Shown: one piece after another, positions 25,918 through 36,864 of the stretch
How the letters are laid out: each line of letters starts with the position of its first letter
Numbering within the stretch: the stretch's first letter is position 1
Origin: Glutinoglossum americanum
Lineage: Eukaryota; Ascomycota; Geoglossomycetes; Geoglossales; Geoglossaceae
Assembly: GCA_020080175.1 (NCBI GenBank)
Contig: JAGHQL010000047.1
Span: 84,595 to 148,594 of the forward strand
Direction: 5' to 3'
DNA: 64,000 nt
Notes under the pieces: model-generated
Database searches by the model: none
What the model saw: only the letters and a program-made list of their open reading frames with translations
What the model was told of the DNA's origin: nothing
Position numbers and translations under genes: made by a program

Positions 25918-26090
25918 ACGTATTCCACAAACGAGCGGCCCACACAAGCGAGCGGCCCACTTTGTATCATCACACCAAAATTTATATGCAAAGATACCTC
26001 TTCCGTATAAGGAAAGTCGTAGCAGAAGTATCTTTACATACAAATTTTGGTGTGGTGGTACAGAGTGGGCCGCTCGTTTGTGGAATACGT
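25918..26090. mobile_element. MITE with about 60-bp inverted termini, TA target site
   Basis: The left arm starts ACGTATTCCACAAACGAGCG; the right arm ends with its reverse complement. Both ends are flanked by TA (25916-25917 and 26091-26092). The arms continue inwards to an AAATTTRTATG-AAAGATAC segment. The left arm carries a 17-bp tandem duplication (CACAAACGAGCGGCCCA, then CACAAGCGAGCGGCCCA). There is no coding capacity. TA duplication suggests a Tc1/mariner/pogo-type (Fot-like) parent (inference). Confidence 0.85.
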
Positions 26091-26114
26091 TATGTCCTAG
26101 TATAAGTATCCTAT

Positions 26115-26511
26115 TTACCTCAGTGTACTCAGGCCCCGACTCGCTAAACCTAGTTAGGCGCCACCTCGTCCTAGGGCCTGAGTCCATTTATACAATTTTC
26201 TTAGTATCTACGAAAATTGCTCGCTGAAATTGAATATGGCATTTGTGAAAAATTAGCCTAACAGCAATTTCAATCAATTATAAGGATCCAAGACTGATCA
26301 ATTATATTCTGTTAGATTGCTTTTAAAGGTGTTGATCATGGTCCTTAAGGTGATTGCATCTGCTGTCAGGATCATAATTACGCGGTGGTATTACTCATCA
26401 CTAATACAATTATCGCGGATACTAAGAAAATCGTATAATTGGACTCAGGCCCTAGGACGAGGTGGTGCCTAACTAGGTTTAGCAAGTCGGGGCCTGAGTA
26501 CACTGAGGTAA
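26115..26511. mobile_element. MULE-type MITE with about 95-bp inverted termini and 9-bp duplication
   Basis: A 397-bp element. The left arm starts TTACCTCAGTGTACTCAGGC; the right end is its reverse complement. Over about 95 bases I count roughly four or five mismatches. Direct copies of GTATCCTAT flank it exactly (26106-26114 and 26512-26520). Long terminal inverted repeats with a 9-bp target duplication are the hallmark of Mutator-like elements (family knowledge). The interior is AT-rich and non-coding. Confidence 0.92.
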
Positions 26512-26520
26512 GTATCCTAT

Positions 26521-29478
26521 CGCAGTGGCGTGTCACGTGGTATTTTTTTTCGCTGACTGAGCACCCCGCTGGAATACTTGCAACATCCATGCGAAAATTG
26601 GTAGTTTTCTTCAGTTTCAGCGACACCCCCATCGGCCAAAAAGCATGCCTAAATATTATTCTAAAAGTTGGAATCAAGGTGCGCAACTATACTATCTGAT
26701 CTCAAAGGGTTGGAATACTGCCCCATGCCTAGGGAATGTGAGTGCGGGACATTGAGAGGAGTTTCCTTCGGGTTGTTTCCGCCCGAGGCGCGCGGATTTT
26801 CCTGACAATCTTCCGCCCAACGACATGCCGCCCTGCTCACCCGTGTCCATCATCGCGAATAGGAGGCTATTGATATGCAGCTTCTCGTTGTGCATATATG
26901 CTTTAGATTTGTGGGACTACCAATGCGTCAAAGTTGGGACGAAAAACGGGCCGACTCAAGGCCTCGTCAGACAAGACCTTGGCTTACACACTGGTATCAT
27001 GGCGTCCAAGGACCCGTTACTCGCACTCTACCTTCCCGCCTGCGGGGAAGAAAAGTGCTATTCGACCCTCCTTTCAAGCCCACTGCGGCTGGACTGCGGC
27101 TTGAACCTCCTAATCGACCGATTTGACGGTTGCGGAGGCGGACGATTGCCCGCCCCGTATCTGCCTTGGCTGATGTCGGGTCGAAGGTCTCAGATCTACC
27201 ATTCCCCTGCTTTACTGAATATTACACAACCTTGCCCTTCAGCGTTGCCCTTGTTGACTGCAGGTTCCAACCACCCGGGTAACGAGGTCCCTCGCATTGT
27301 CATCTTTAAATCCTAGCAGATCCTAGTTGGTTTATATTTGACCACAGTACTAGATAAATCCTACAAAGTAGGAAGGGCCAAGAATAAATTAGCCGGAGCA
27401 AGGGAAAATCAGAAATGTGGCCTTGGTTTGAGCCCCCGACCGATCTGGATCCCGATTATCTTCATTATGTAGAGAGATTAGCTGAAATGCATCGCACTCA
27501 CGCTACTTGTGCCGAGGTCGGGGATGCTGGGGAAGCGTTCTATTCGGGGACTTCTCTCAATAATATATCGCACGGCGTTAGTATAGCGGCTCGAAGGGCA
27601 ATCCATCTGATTGCGAGCTTTTGGCCCGTACTTCCGTGCTCACGAAGTGCCTAAGCACCGTCCAAATGACTCCACCCCCGAAAAACCGAGAACCCTTGGT
27701 CAATCCTCTATACGTGGTCAGAAGGTTTCTGCAGCAACGGTACTATTGGGGAATCTTCAATTCTCAATACCAATGGGATAGAGGATTCATGGGTGACTTT
27801 CATGGAAAAGATCTCCCAAATATACAAGGACTAGTTGGCTGTGGGGGGAGGTCAAAATGCTTCAACAATTTGGTCTGTCTGAAGGTTTGCACACCAGTGG
27901 GTGAAGGTGTAGCGGATAATACAACGTTAAAAATCAATGAATGTTTATTTCAACGGACGGGACTATTAAGTTGATAGTACTTTCAGTTTGATATCCATTG
28001 TGGCAGCCCATAGCTATCATTGGAGTGAATATTTTTATCTCTTCATTTACCTCAACTCTTCTCTTCGCTTCAGCCCTATCCTCTCTTTTCTTTTCTTGAT
28101 TACGTCCACAGCAGTCTCAGGTCTTCATTCCCTTTATCTCTTCTTAACTTCGTTTGCCATCCTTCTGCCACTCTTCCTTACATTCATCGTTGCTCTCTGC
28201 TAAGTCAAAGCAAGCAAGTGATAGCTTAATTTAAGAGTTTGGACTCTGCCTCTTATCAATCTCTCTCTCTCCGCTAACCCCCGGAACCGGAAGCGCTACC
28301 ATCTACCCAAGTCTTCCAATCTTTCATTCCCTCTACTTCTCTATTCCAACTTCAGAACTAGAAGCAGCAACTCAACTACCTATCCGATACTCAGGCTTTA
28401 TATCGAAGCAGTAGTTCTACGGCTATTGAAAGCGAACTCTAGGTTCTGGATTCTAGATCTAATTGTTTCTTACAGCACGAGAGCCATTCTCAATTTGAGA
28501 GTTTATCATCTCATCAATTTCATTCCTCCTACCTCCAGGCTGAAGGTAAATGTTGTCTTTTTGGCTCTTCCGATCCTTTATCTACTTAACTTTCTACCTA
28601 TCTTGTAGAGATAATATCTTCTACTAATTTTACGTTTTCTAAGCCTCACCTCAAAAGCAGTGGTTCTACAATTACTAAAAACGAAACCTAAATCCTATCT
28701 CTCACTGGCTTTTTTCTGCTACGAAACGGTAGTCATTCTTCATACAATCGTTCGCCTTCAACAACTTTTTAGCCACCTATTATCACGTTCGCTGTTTGTG
28801 CTCTCCGTAAGTTCAACGCGAATAAAGACTGTCGACTGTTCACCTCATACTTAACCCCTTGTCATCTACCAACGTTCTACTCACCTCCGAGCTAGAGACA
28901 AACACCACCTTGTCTTGCCTATTCTCGCCCTTATCTCACCTCAAACAAACTGAAGCCGTACTCTGACTCCTATGCGTTCGAGAGCTTTAGCATATCTCTC
29001 TACATCTTCCACATACCATTCACCTCTAATAAGCTCATCTACTCTTTAAATCTTACATCTATCCGCAAATCCCAACACCTCTACTCACTTATCCAATACT
29101 TCTATCACACTTGGTCATTTAACCCTTTCTAGCCTTCTTTCTATATCGCCACACCCTCCCTAGCTTACTCGTCGTACCTGTCGTTAATAACTTACATTGG
29201 CTTAAAGTTGGCAGATATTTGTGGTTTAGGTAAACATACATCCACTGTAAGTGGTCTTTATTGTAGCCCTTTTCAAGCTTCCCTCAAGCTTCCCAATAGA
29301 CCCTTAAGGCGATGTTGCGCTCAGCTCCCTGACGCGAATTCTTCCATCCGAACTGCCTCCGACCAAACCAATCGCTAACATATAAGCTAATAAGGTACTC
29401 ACTTCAGCCCACATGTTAATCCTAGCGCTATCACAAATACTAATAACCTCTAGATTTGGATTTCATTCAAAGAGCAAT
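26521..29478. other. Intergenic, 5' region of the plus-strand SNF2 gene
   Basis: 26700-27330 is GC-richer and without a recognisable gene. From about 28000 to 29200 the plus strand is pyrimidine-rich, with a loosely repeated block: GCAGTAGTTCTACGGCTATT at about 28409 resembles a copy at about 28656. A long leader or decayed repeat is possible. The 79-codon frame at 27415-27654 has no resemblance I know. Confidence 0.45.
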
Positions 29479-32400
29479 ATGGACGATGCCGTGGATGCTC
29501 CCTCAGCTCAAAAGGGTGCCAATGCGTCGGCCTACCACAACAACAAGATAATATATGGCCAAGGTTTTGGACCCGAATCAATACCAACCAACACAATTAC
29601 CCCAGGCGATCCGGCTTGTTCAGAGCCACCCAGAGGACCTCCCGAATTAGCTGTCAAAATCTGGGATGATAATGCGCCATCGTAAGAATGACCTTATACT
29701 TTTAGGTTATAGCTCTGACTGCTCCTCCAGGGCTAGACATAAAGGGATCCAGCGTCGGGATAGTTACAGCGACGGTTACGGTGGTGACTCTGGTAATGGC
29801 AATGATAACTCTAACGACGATCCTTTACCCGAATTAAGCGAATTCGAAGGCTCTACACCCTACGGTGCTGGAGGCCCTGAACCTCAGAAGAAACGCAAAT
29901 ATGAAGATACGTCCTCAGAAGGCGAGATGTGAGTATGACTGAAATGGAGTTATGGTACAAGAGAATAACTACTTATAATGCTACTACAGTGAGATATCTA
30001 GGGTGTCGGAAAAGCCACGGAAGTCCCCCACAAAGATTCCCAAGTCAGAATTGCGGAGGAGTATGCTTATTGGTACGGAAGTCAAACGAAAGAGAAACAA
30101 GGATGCGCCTCGAGCAAAGGTCGCCAAGCCAAAGAGCCAGAAGAAAAAGCGGACCATTGTCAGCAAGAAAATAGCCAGACTAAAATTGGCCAACATCAAC
30201 AGCCTTGGCAGCACCAGCGCATTTCTAGATGCAATTGCGAATTCCGGACGAGCAGTGCAACCGGGGTTCACCGAGACAAGAAAAACAGCGGCTCTAAAGG
30301 AGCTTTTAGCATCTATCCCCGAAGAATACAAAGTGGTGTCTCGCATTGACAAAAAGAACCTCGAGAACGCTTCTAAAATATTTGGTCATGGGAGAGTAAA
30401 GGCAGATGGGAATGGAAGTTGGCTGATGAAAGGTATGCACAGTATATACCTAAGTAATCCGATTTTTGGGAAGTAGCGAACCGACGGGAGTAGGAATGCG
30501 CTCAAGCCTGCACCATTATCAACTGATTGCAGCTTCATTTATGGTAGGTTAAATTCTAACTTTAATTAGAGCGTGAATATGACTCGACTCATATCTAATA
30601 GTTTGTGAGAGAGAATGGACCGTCCAAGCCACTTGGGGGGCTAAGCGCAGATGAGATGGGATTGGGAAGTTCGTAACTTTATTGAAACTTTGATATGTAA
30701 TGTATTTACTGACCATGCATCTGAACAGAAACCGTTACCATGATTGGTAAACAAGACAGGATATAGGAGAAAGGAACTTACTAACTTCGAACTAGCCACC
30801 ATGATCAGCAATCCACCACCACCAAATTCTCATTGCAAAACTACTCTTATAGTGGCAACACCAGCTCTTGTGACTCAGGTATTTTTGGGTAACCCACAAG
30901 CCTAGTTATACACACAAAATTAACTATTGTATAGTGGATCAGTGAGATCGAAAAGCATGGAGAGAAAGATATCTTCGAAATTGTTGTCAGATATCATGCA
31001 GGATCACGGATTGTCAATGCTAAACTCTTGCGGTATGCGGACGTTGTGTGAGAGTCCCTCCAACTACTCCTAGAAATTGTGGAATTTTGGGTCTTGGGAT
31101 CGCTGGGCTTGTTGTCTAACTTGGGATATAGGCTTACAACATACAACGAAGTTGCGAGTTCATACCCCAAATATGACCCACCAGAGTCTTTGGAGAGTGA
31201 GATAGATGTATGCGACCACTCCCTTGTAGGTCTAGAATAGAATACTCTGACACTTCGCAGAAAGAAGCCTGGTGGGAGCAGAAGTTCAATAACGAGAAAG
31301 GGTTATTACACTCCATGGAGTTTTATAGAGTAATTCTTGATGAAGCGCATGCGATCAAGAATCACATGTCTCGCACGTCTATTGCCTGTAGAGCGCTAAT
31401 TGGGAAACGCCGGTGGGCAATCAGCGGGACGGTGAGCAGAAATGATCTCCACTTACAGCAACCCTAACTAATATATTTTATTAATAGCCAATACTCAAGT
31501 ACAACCAACTCAGCCTATCGAATATACATATTACTAACTAGTTCTTCTAGTAACGTGGAAGAACTCTACCCCTATTTCTCATTTTTAAGGGTGAACGAGA
31601 CCAGCTCTTTCACCGATTTCAAGAGGAAGTTTTGTCAGCTGGACAGTCCAGTTGCAAATGATAAACTACAAACTGCCCTCAGGCAGTTCATGATTCGGCG
31701 TATGCGCGAAGATAGTCTCTTCGGTGCCCCGCTGATACAATTGCCTTCCAATAGCGAATCTACGATCGTAGTCAACTTTAACGGGGTGGAACGAGCAGTG
31801 TACGACGCTTTCCGTTGGAAGTATATCAAAACCATCAATGGGTAATAATTCATGCTCTTCTATCACTGTGTCATAATATTTTCTGTTAACCCATTGCAGA
31901 TATATTCTACTAGGAACACTAGATCAGATGTATTCAAATGTTCTCACAATGCTTCTACGTCTGCGGCAGCTAACCGCGCACATATTTCTGGTGCAAGAAC
32001 AGATCGCAAAGGTATTAACCGTCAGGGATCTTGACAAAATAGCAGAGTCTCTTGCTCCGGAAGATCGGTCTGATGACATACAGATCAAGACACTTAAGCA
32101 ACTCAGGAACTTGGTATCGCAAGACAGGTCGACCATATATCATAGTTATCATAGTGCGGCTACCGACGATACCGGGGCCTTGGAGAACGATGGTAATGGT
32201 GATAATCTCGTTCAGAGATTTGTCATATTCCTCAGGCGCTTGAAGGCTTCCAAGAAGTGGAGCGAGCTGAAATTTCGGAAGTTGTGCCAACTGTGCCACG
32301 GGGTTCCCGAAGATGCGGTGGTTCTTGACTGTATGCACGCTTATTGCAAGGAGTGTCTGAACTCACTTTGCGAGCGTGCTGCGCACAAAGGTCACGGCCA

Positions 32401-33380
32401 AACTGCCTGCCAGGCATGTGGCCTTGTTTTTAATAGCAGTAGCAGCTGCGAGGGCATACCTGAGCTCAGTGGGGACAGCGAGCCAGGAAGCAGAGCACGC
32501 CATAAGACTGCTATAAATAACAAAGACAATCTGGAGTTCGTTGACCTCCATAGTGGGATACTGCCGTCCGCAAAAACTTTGGGCATTATATCTCAGGTTT
32601 CCGATTGGAAGAAAGAGAGCCCTGCAGAAAAGATCATTATCTTCACCCAGTTTAAGATGATGTGTGTTCTTATCTCCTTTCCAAAGGGTTCGAGGTTCTT
32701 GACAATAGCTTCTCTAACAAAATTAAAAAATCAAAGGATGGCCATCTTGGCGCGTATCTGTGAACGTGAAGGGTGGGGTTACTGCGAAGTGAGTAACGGT
32801 AGGCTTCTCGCATAGCCGCATGGTTCTAACAGGTTCTAGTATAATGGCGGAATGTCGCACGAAAGCCGAACTAGGTCATTGGCGGAGTTCGAGTATACCA
32901 TTGAGAAGACGGTGCTGATTGCTTCTCTTAAATGTGGTGGAGTTGGGCTAAACCTTACGATGGCATCAAGGGTGATCTGTGTAGACCTATGGTGGAATGA
33001 GTGTATCGAGCAACAAGGTAGGAAGGAGGAAGATCGCGCATTCAAAATACACTTTAAGCTAATTAGCATTTCCCGTAGCCTTCTGCCGAGTCATACGACT
33101 TGGACAGAAGAAAGAAACACACATTCGACGCATTACCGTTGCCGATACGATAGACCAGGGACTCCTAGCCATGCAGGCTAGGAAAAAAGTGCAAATATCT
33201 GCGGTACTGGGTGATGACAATCCGAATGGGAGGTCAGGGTTTTGCCTCTAACATCTTGTAACTTCTAGCCACTGACTCAAGAACTCTAGACTCACCACAA
33301 CGGAACTAGTATCTCTCTTTGGCCGCATGGTCGAAGGCGATGATGGGAAGTTTTTCATCATAAATGACCAGAGAGAGTGA
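29479..33380 (+). CDS. SNF2 ATPase with embedded RING finger (Rad5/Rad16-like), 17 exons
   Basis: DNA-dependent ATPase and probable ubiquitin ligase. Exons: 29479-29681, 29731-29928, 29990-30432, 30494-30543, 30602-30668, 30729-30746, 30796-30878, 30935-31047, 31132-31207, 31261-31431, 31488-31498, 31551-31841, 31900-32661, 32737-32788, 32840-33017, 33079-33232, 33290-33380. They sum to 987 codons with consistent phase, which supports the model. Exons 6 and 11 are only 18 and 11 bases. A charged N-terminus with basic patches precedes the ATPase core: DEMGLGKT (about 320), RVILDEAHAIKN (about 440), AISGTPILN (about 475). A C3HC4 RING (CQLC, CMHAYC, CQAC; about 704-752) precedes the helicase C domain (IIIFTQF, ASLKCGGVGLNLT, CRVIRLGQ). 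All key ATPase residues are present. It lacks the SUMO motifs of its divergent neighbour. The exact ortholog is not resolved. Confidence 0.85.
30729..30746 (+). other. 18-bp micro-exon of the plus-strand SNF2 gene
   Basis: This exon completes the Walker A lysine codon (A|AA) and encodes K-T-V-T-M-I, bounded by AACAG before and GTAAAC after. Without it the GLGKT motif is lost. Confidence 0.8.
31488..31498 (+). other. 11-bp micro-exon of the plus-strand SNF2 gene
   Basis: CCAATACTCAA lies between acceptor TTAATAG and donor GTACAA. It supplies P-I-L and part of N of the SGTPILN motif, and the next exon (after a TACTAAC branch point) restores phase. Confidence 0.8.
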
Positions 33381-36300
33381 AACTGGAGGTGAGCCTGTTG
33401 TAAAGGAAGATATTTTATTCAGGTGTGAAAGGGGATTTGAATAAGCTCTCTATTCAGTTGCCCTAATATATGAAGTTTTTTCGCATTTGCTATATTCCAT
33501 GTGATCGGGGGGGGGGGGGGGAGGTACTTCATATCGGAACGTTATATTATGAAAACCCGAACATAACTAGGAAATATAAATGTCTATTCCCTGAACATAT
33601 ACTCCTATGTTACCCGCACAGCATCCGATACAGAATTCGTAAGATAGCCGGTATCACGGTAGAGTGTAGAGATCTTATATTTATGGTTGAAGGTATGTAA
33701 GAGAGCATTATATCATTGTTCGCCTCGAGTTGAGGTCGAAAGTATGGAGTCCAGATTACCGAATTTGTTGATATTCTCCGAAATCTCCTTCTGCCACTAG
33801 GTGTCTCTAGAATAGAACGCGCATAGTGGATGAGGACCTGGAACAGCATCGCATCCCGTTGTCCTGCGTGTTTACGGAGCATGCTGGGTAGTTGTCACAG
33901 CACAAACCACATACGAATGTAGAAGGGGTCTACACGCACTCTGAACAAATGGGTTTGGTACGGCGGGACAAACGAGCATGCGGGGTTAGAGAACGTGCGT
34001 TTGGGAATAGTTAGGACTGGGCTCGGGGTAATGCGATGCGATGTGATGGTGGGAAGACGGCATGGAGTTTGTTGCATCGGCAATTTCCTGTCGAGGATTT
34101 CTCCGGCCTGAAGATTGTCACCCCACGAGGCTGCGAGCGACTCCACCAGTGGTTCATGGAGGAAGTACTTCTGGTTAGAGACATGACTCGAGACACGGTA
34201 CTATCGCTTAGGATGCCTAGCAAAAGGAAAGAGATTGGTAGGAAAAACCAATTCCGTCCCAGCCTCGTCGAGCCGTCCCGCTTCTCGAACGCCACAACAA
34301 CTCGGGTTGGTTCGATCGGAAAAAATGAAGAAAAGATGATGTCTTGCAAGGGAAAACGTGGCTCTTGCATTAGTTCCATTGGTGGTATGTGCCAGTATGT
34401 GGGAAAAAGGGGAGAGGAGAGGAGGGGAGAATTGGTTTCTCCAGGCCGACTGGCTGGAAGGGCACTCCGGGCCGCGTTCTTGCTCCTTTTCCCTCAGCTT
34501 AAGAGTGTTTTATTTTTCAAGGCACCATCTTCTAACTTTGTTGTGTCGCCACTATCTTTTAGGTTTGAGATACTGGTATTCCTTTCTCTAAGCTAAAACT
34601 AGCCTCTCGAGTTAAAAACGCGACGACACGGGATGATAGTAGCTGCGCACGTACAACAGTACCGATGAATTTGGCGGGCCACTTCCTAATTGGTGCCCGA
34701 TGCAACGGAGCGCATGGATTGGATAGGGATCGGGCGAATTAGAGGGCTTTGCGATCGTTCCGAATGTGAAAGATGCATGGCGAGAAAAGCGTCCCGGGGG
34801 GGCGGTAACGCTAGTCGAAATATGTTGTGCGACATGCGGCACTGTATTTACAGTTTCAAGAGGCGGAGTTTGGATAATTTTCCGGCTCGTGGGTAGAGAT
34901 TGGAGATCGGGCTCTCGTCCCATCCAAAAGGAGAGGAAGGAGGCCACTATGCGGAGTCTTGTCTTCTTATCCAAGGGGCGGATGAGTTGGGCTCGACAAG
35001 AAGGAGAGTGATGCATGTGGTGGGAGGTTTGACTGGTTTCTCCTCAATGCGGAAGTTCAGCTTAGGGCTAGGCAAGCGATGGATGAAGATCGGGGATCGG
35101 GGATACCCTTCACGTAAGCGGGGAGGAAACTGGGGAATGTTTAGTCGGATGTTTTCACGGGGAATGCCTTCGTACGGAATTTGTTTCGGCGGCTGTTTTT
35201 GATTTGTGATGATGCTGTGGAACACGCTCAGGTCCGTCTTTCATCTCCTTTCGTGTTGCGCAAATACTGCTAACACATAGCGAGCTAGTCACCAGCTAGC
35301 TAAAGTCACAGTCGTCTCCTCCGATTCACAGCGCGATCGTGATCAGAGACCTGCGCCGCAACTGCAAAGGAAGCGGGAAACGCACAGACGAAGGATTCGA
35401 ATCCCCGAAGGCGCATGTACTCTTCTCTATATAGTGTACTCGACTCCAGTGACGCAGTTGGACAAGTTTTCAAATGCCGAAAGTTGCTCGCCCAGTTATC
35501 TCTATAGGACCGGGCCTAGATCCAAAGTTCAATGCCAGTTTAACCAGAGGAAAAAGCAAAGTTTATTGAAGAAAACCAACCGGGTGACCTCCGGGCTTCT
35601 CGTGCGCCGGCGCGTAGGTTCCGATGTGCACCATCGTCGCTGCACGTGGTGAGAATTTTGCTGGGCAACGTCGAGGAGCATGGGGGTATATTTTTTGCGT
35701 GGGGGTTGTTCCCCTTGGTGGAATGTGACGGAATTGGACAAATGCAAGATACTTTAGTGGAAATGATCACTTCTGGAATTCGTGTTGTTAGTGCCAGGCC
35801 GCAACCCGTACGCGTTAGTCGCAGCGAGATTTGCTTACGGGGTACCTACGGGGTACTAGCATGTTGTTGTTGTTGTTGTACGGGCGCAGCGCGTTTTAAT
35901 CAAATGGGTAGCGAGAACGGTATTCTTACAATTTTCTTCACGACTTGTCGGTGGGATGTCCCCCGAAAATTCAAACTCAATTCGCCGGCTCATACCTATG
36001 GTTAGAGATGGGAGGATATCCCAATCCCTTGGATCCCTTGGCTTCCTGGACGAACCAGCATCGCACAAGATTCACTTCACCGCAACGACCCCAGCCTCCC
36101 GGATCCCGGACCTCCGCAGCTACCGCAAGCCCGCTGCACTAGGCGACCAACCAGATGATGCTGCGCCGGGGCGTGCACCGTTATCCTTCATGACTTTCTT
36201 ATGATTTGACTGGTATTTGCATGGGGTGCGGGGTAGCTGGCTGAGTGGATCAATCATATCCCGTTTCCGTCTTTTTTCCCTTGCCTCCTTGGACCCCATC

Positions 36301-36864
36301 CATGGGCTGTTGGGCTGCAAGAGAATCGCATACGTTGCTTGAATAAGCTGGTCGATGGCGTCGCATGGAGCACTGAAGCACTGAGAGCGAGTGATCGACG
36401 ACACGCTCGCTTCTGCATTCCTCTTGTCTGCTTCTCTTCCCTCCACCTTCTTATTTCTCGGGACGGCCAGGCAAGGAAGGCAGAGAAAGCAAGCGAAGAG
36501 GCAGCATCTTTGCTTTTCTCACATCCCAGGTTTGGCCGGGCCCACCACCACCCCCATCGGCCCGCCCGTCTGTCACTTCTTGACTTCTCGTTTATATTTT
36601 TATTTTAGCTTTTTGGCTCTTGGATGGTGTTGGCGTCGTCTCCACCCCAGCCGATTGTTACCCGTGGAACAGAGCCGGGCGTTAGGACCAGGATAACATC
36701 TGCAGAGCTTCGCACTTTAAGGGGACAGGTATCTTCATAATGCCCTATGGCTCCCATGTCTCGTCGTCAAAGGCTGATCCTCGCCGGCAGTCAACAATAC
36801 CCGCGATATCGGGAACAACTAGGACCAGGCAGGGTTAAATCCTGCTTCTAACTCCAAGACAGCA
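33381..36864. other. Intergenic, 5' flank of the phosphate transporter gene
   Basis: No gene supported. A 15-base G run lies at 33507-33521. The longest frame (34036-34596) has low-complexity, non-family content. A CACGTG box is at 35643-35648 and TC-rich tracts at about 36420-36600. Confidence 0.5.
35643..35648. promoter_or_regulatory. CACGTG E-box, possible Pho4/NUC-1-type site
   Basis: The palindrome CACGTG stands in context TGCACGTGGTG, about 1.2 kb upstream of the phosphate-transporter ATG. Pho4-type bHLH factors bind CACGTG before phosphate genes (family knowledge). One site at this distance is weak evidence. Confidence 0.25.

Noticed and set aside
34036-34596. 186-codon plus-strand frame
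   Set aside because: No domain pattern and no splice-linked extension; chance frame.
35340-35420. tRNA-like B-box (GGATTCGAATCC) with TGCGCC/GGCGCA ends
   Set aside because: The flanks pair, but no cloverleaf with D-arm and anticodon arm can be drawn at normal length; the B-box is itself a palindrome.
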